From an uncultured Dysgonomonas sp. (GTDB taxonomy: Bacteria > Bacteroidota > Bacteroidia > Bacteroidales > Dysgonomonadaceae), in assembly GCF_900079725.1 (NCBI RefSeq), contig NZ_LT599032.1, forward strand, positions 1,580,209-1,644,208: 64,000 bases of DNA. Direction: 5' to 3'. The notes beneath the pieces are model-generated. The model saw only the letters and a list, made by a program, of their open reading frames with translations. It was not told the DNA's origin and did no database searches. The translations under genes and the position numbers were made by a program. Below are positions 62,469-64,000 of this stretch, one piece after another. How positions within the stretch are numbered: position 1 is the first letter of the stretch; every line of letters begins with the position of its first letter.

Positions 62469-63287
62469 TCAGCTTTCTTCCGGCTCTTCAAACACCTCCA
62501 ATGAGAAATTCTCTCCATCGAAAACACCATAAGAGAAGTATTTAATCCAGTCACCCAATATTACAACCCGGCTTTGCATAGAGAGCATTAGGTCGAGCAT
62601 AATATGACGATGTCCGAATACAAAGAAGTTGATATTAGGAGCTAACTTCAGATGACTTTTCGCAAAGAGCACCAGATGCTCCTTGTCTTCTCCGAAATAA
62701 TCGGGCATCTCATCATTCTCACGATTATGATTAGACCACCATTGGGCAAACCCCACTGTCCACCGCGGATGAATGGCTGCATATAATTTTCGGCAAAACT
62801 TATTATGGAAAAAACCGCGCAATAGCTTAAATGAAGTAGAATTATCTCCTAATCCGTCGCCATGTGCAAGAAAGAATTTCTTACCATGAATATCCCTAAT
62901 CAGGGGTTGGGTATGGACTATCATCCCGCACTCTTTTTGCAAGTAATCGGTTACCCATATATCATGATTGCCGATAAAGAAATGCACCTCGATACCCTTA
63001 TCTGTCAGTTCGGAAATTTTTCCTAGAAAGCGGACAAAACCGCGGGGTACTACATTACGGTATTCGAACCAGTAATCAAATATATCACCAAGCAGATAAA
63101 TAGTCTGGGCATCTTCTTTGACCATATCGAGCCATCGGCAGAGTTTTCTCTCCACCTCGTGCTGTGGAAAATAATGGTCATCGACTTTGACCGAAGGCAG
63201 GGTCATCTGCTGATGCTTATCCACATTCTTTTTGTGAAAAGCAGACCCTAAATGTACATCTGATAAGAAATAGACCTTTTTCCCCAC
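62469..63287 (-). CDS. lpxH: UDP-2,3-diacylglucosamine diphosphatase-like metallophosphatase
   Basis: 272 residues. Calcineurin-like motifs: DVHLG (10-14), GDIFDYW, GNHD, HGDGLGD and FGHRH, arranged as in LpxH. LpxH cleaves UDP-diacylglucosamine to lipid X in lipid A synthesis. It ends with a hydrophobic C-terminal region. The spacing to the next gene upstream is 10 bp, so the two are co-transcribed. The LpxH name follows from the motifs and length. Confidence 0.85.
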   Translation of the reverse strand: MGKKVYFLSDVHLGSAFHKKNVDKHQQMTLPSVKVDDHYFPQHEVERKLCRWLDMVKEDAQTIYLLGDIFDYWFEYRNVVPRGFVRFLGKISELTDKGIEVHFFIGNHDIWVTDYLQKECGMIVHTQPLIRDIHGKKFFLAHGDGLGDNSTSFKLLRGFFHNKFCRKLYAAIHPRWTVGFAQWWSNHNRENDEMPDYFGEDKEHLVLFAKSHLKLAPNINFFVFGHRHIMLDLMLSMQSRVVILGDWIKYFSYGVFDGENFSLEVFEEPEES

Positions 63288-63297
63288 CTTATCCTGT

Positions 63298-63612
63298 TTA
63301 TAGAAACCCTAGTTCCAGTTTCGCTTCCTCACTCAGCATATCCTTATTCCACTGAGGCTCGAATGTCAGATTAACTATAACATTGTTCACTTCCTTGATA
63401 GACTCTACCTTATACCTCACATCTTCCAATATAAAGTCGGCTGCAGGACAATTAGGCGCAGTGAGCGTCATTGTAATAGTTACATTCTTATCGTCATCTA
63501 CCTCCACCTCATAAATAAGGCCAAGATCGTATACATTAACTGGTATTTCGGGATCATAAACAGTTTTCAACATGTTTACGATTTTCACTTCCATATTTAA
63601 CAATTCGCTCAT
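63298..63612 (-). CDS. DUF59/MIP18 family iron-sulfur assembly protein
   Basis: 104 residues. It begins 'LLNMEVKIVNMLKTVYDPEIPVNVYDLGLIYE' in family form, with the conserved Cys in TAPNCPAADF, and 'NVIVNLTFEPQW'. SufT/PaaD-like proteins help mature Fe-S or other metal centres. It is the first gene of a pair with lpxH. An AGGTCTCAGACCT palindrome lies 12 bp upstream. Confidence 0.88.
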   Translation of the reverse strand: MSELLNMEVKIVNMLKTVYDPEIPVNVYDLGLIYEVEVDDDKNVTITMTLTAPNCPAADFILEDVRYKVESIKEVNNVIVNLTFEPQWNKDMLSEEAKLELGFL

Positions 63613-63624
63613 ATCTCTAATTTA

Positions 63625-63637
63625 AGGTCTCAGACCT
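63625..63637. promoter_or_regulatory. AGGTCTCAGACCT palindrome upstream of the DUF59 gene
   Basis: A perfect 13-bp palindrome, 12 nt from the ATG of the minus-strand gene. Same core as 16813, and similar to 23397 and 38774. Confidence 0.5.
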
Positions 63638-63772
63638 ATTTATTATTTCCGTATTCGAAGCTGCAATAGTTAGCATAACAATATAACATTGCATTCAATA
63701 CATTCTTTTACTTACATTTGTTATAAACAATTTTACAGAATCATTAGTTTATAACCATTCCATATTACATTG

Positions 63773-63826
63773 CAAAGGTAATATTAAGTTACAAGTTATG
63801 AGTTATAAGTCGTGAGTTTTTTGAGT
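63773..63826 (-). repeat. Repeat containing TACCTTTG, upstream of the DUF59 gene
   Basis: Related to 62411-62460. On the minus strand it ends in TACCTTTG (63780-63773), about 160 nt before the DUF59 start. Confidence 0.6.
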
Positions 63827-63836
63827 ACCCAATACC

Positions 63837-64000
63837 TTACATCCTTCCTCTATCCATATAACTATAGTATGAGTGATCACAAACAATAATATGATCGAGA
63901 AGCCTCACATCCATTATCTGCCCTGCATCCTTCAACCGGCGGGTAATATTATCGTCATCGCCACTCGGATTAGAATTACCCGAAGGATGATTGTGACAAA
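63837..64000 (-). CDS. radC: DNA repair protein RadC, C-terminal part
   Basis: The frame enters from the right edge and ends at the TAA at 63837-63839. The visible 53 residues include the JAB/MPN motif HNHPSGN and then PSGDD, 'ITRRLKDAGQIM' and LLDHIIV, the normal RadC end. RadC proteins belong to the DUF2466 family with a predicted metal hydrolase site; the role in repair is unproven in many cases. The N-terminus lies outside the window. Confidence 0.88.
   Translation of the reverse strand, partial: CHNHPSGNSNPSGDDDNITRRLKDAGQIMDVRLLDHIIVCDHSYYSYMDRGRM

Overview
The window is a piece of a Bacteroidota chromosome, most likely a member of the Bacteroidales and plausibly Dysgonomonas-like. This is inferred from AT-rich sequence, promoters of the TTTG-N19-TAnnTTTG type, weak Shine-Dalgarno sequences, and family content: HU/SPOR proteins, DUF4270, DUF4834, DUF4199, DUF6056, a bacterial GH3 protein and an N-terminal-only starch synthase. 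The genus is a guess. I found no rRNA, tRNA, CRISPR array, prophage or transposase gene.

Layout. (1) Positions 1-7847, minus strand: the start of an exopolysaccharide/capsule operon, read right to left: SLBB export protein, Wzz, Wzx-like flippase, SDR reductase, MenD-like ThDP enzyme, and the N-terminus of a polysaccharide pyruvyl transferase. Its promoter lies near 8063-8092; gmhA lies upstream. (2) 8953-13822: HU/SPOR protein, upp, aroE, OmpH/Skp-like protein, pepD. (3) 13823-16044: long non-coding stretches with a 515-bp MITE-like inverted-repeat element, an acyltransferase gene and several short dispersed repeats. (4) 16045-20665: DsbA/FrnE-like protein, surface lipoprotein, secreted endonuclease/phosphatase, GT14 glycosyltransferase, MarR regulator. 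(5) 20819-21908: ribosomal operon rpsF-rpsR-rplI. (6) 22035-26716: a small lipoprotein, about 1 kb of repeat-rich DNA, then the oxidative pentose phosphate genes gnd-zwf-pgl. (7) 26765-28974: GH3 protein with an overlapping Crp/Fnr regulator. (8) 29241-37246: proteostasis and maintenance genes tig, clpP, clpX, recQ, coaD and an S41 protease. (9) 37314-46391: glycosyltransferases, small membrane proteins, mntP, a nitroreductase, lon, trmN6-like and a MATE exporter. (10) 46447-50203: panC-panD diverging from the starch-synthase-like gene and a DUF4270 lipoprotein. (11) 50233-53226: a small His-rich protein, a highly structured 324-nt leader and a TonB-dependent receptor, probably for metal uptake. 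(12) 53408-64000: LysE exporter, DUF6056 protein, Gfo/Idh oxidoreductase, ABC-F/MFS pair, an orphan membrane protein, lrgAB, lpxH, a DUF59 Fe-S assembly gene and the C-terminus of RadC.

The genes are mostly housekeeping or ordinary accessory genes. The less expected material is between genes: a structured element with terminal inverted repeats (13951-14465), a compound palindrome (56721-56884), repeats that contain the -7 promoter motif and lie upstream of genes in the matching direction, a short AGGTC...GACCT-type palindrome just upstream of four genes, and the multi-hairpin leader of the TonB receptor. Functions for these are inferred. Positions of motifs and hairpins were read by eye, without folding or database searches.
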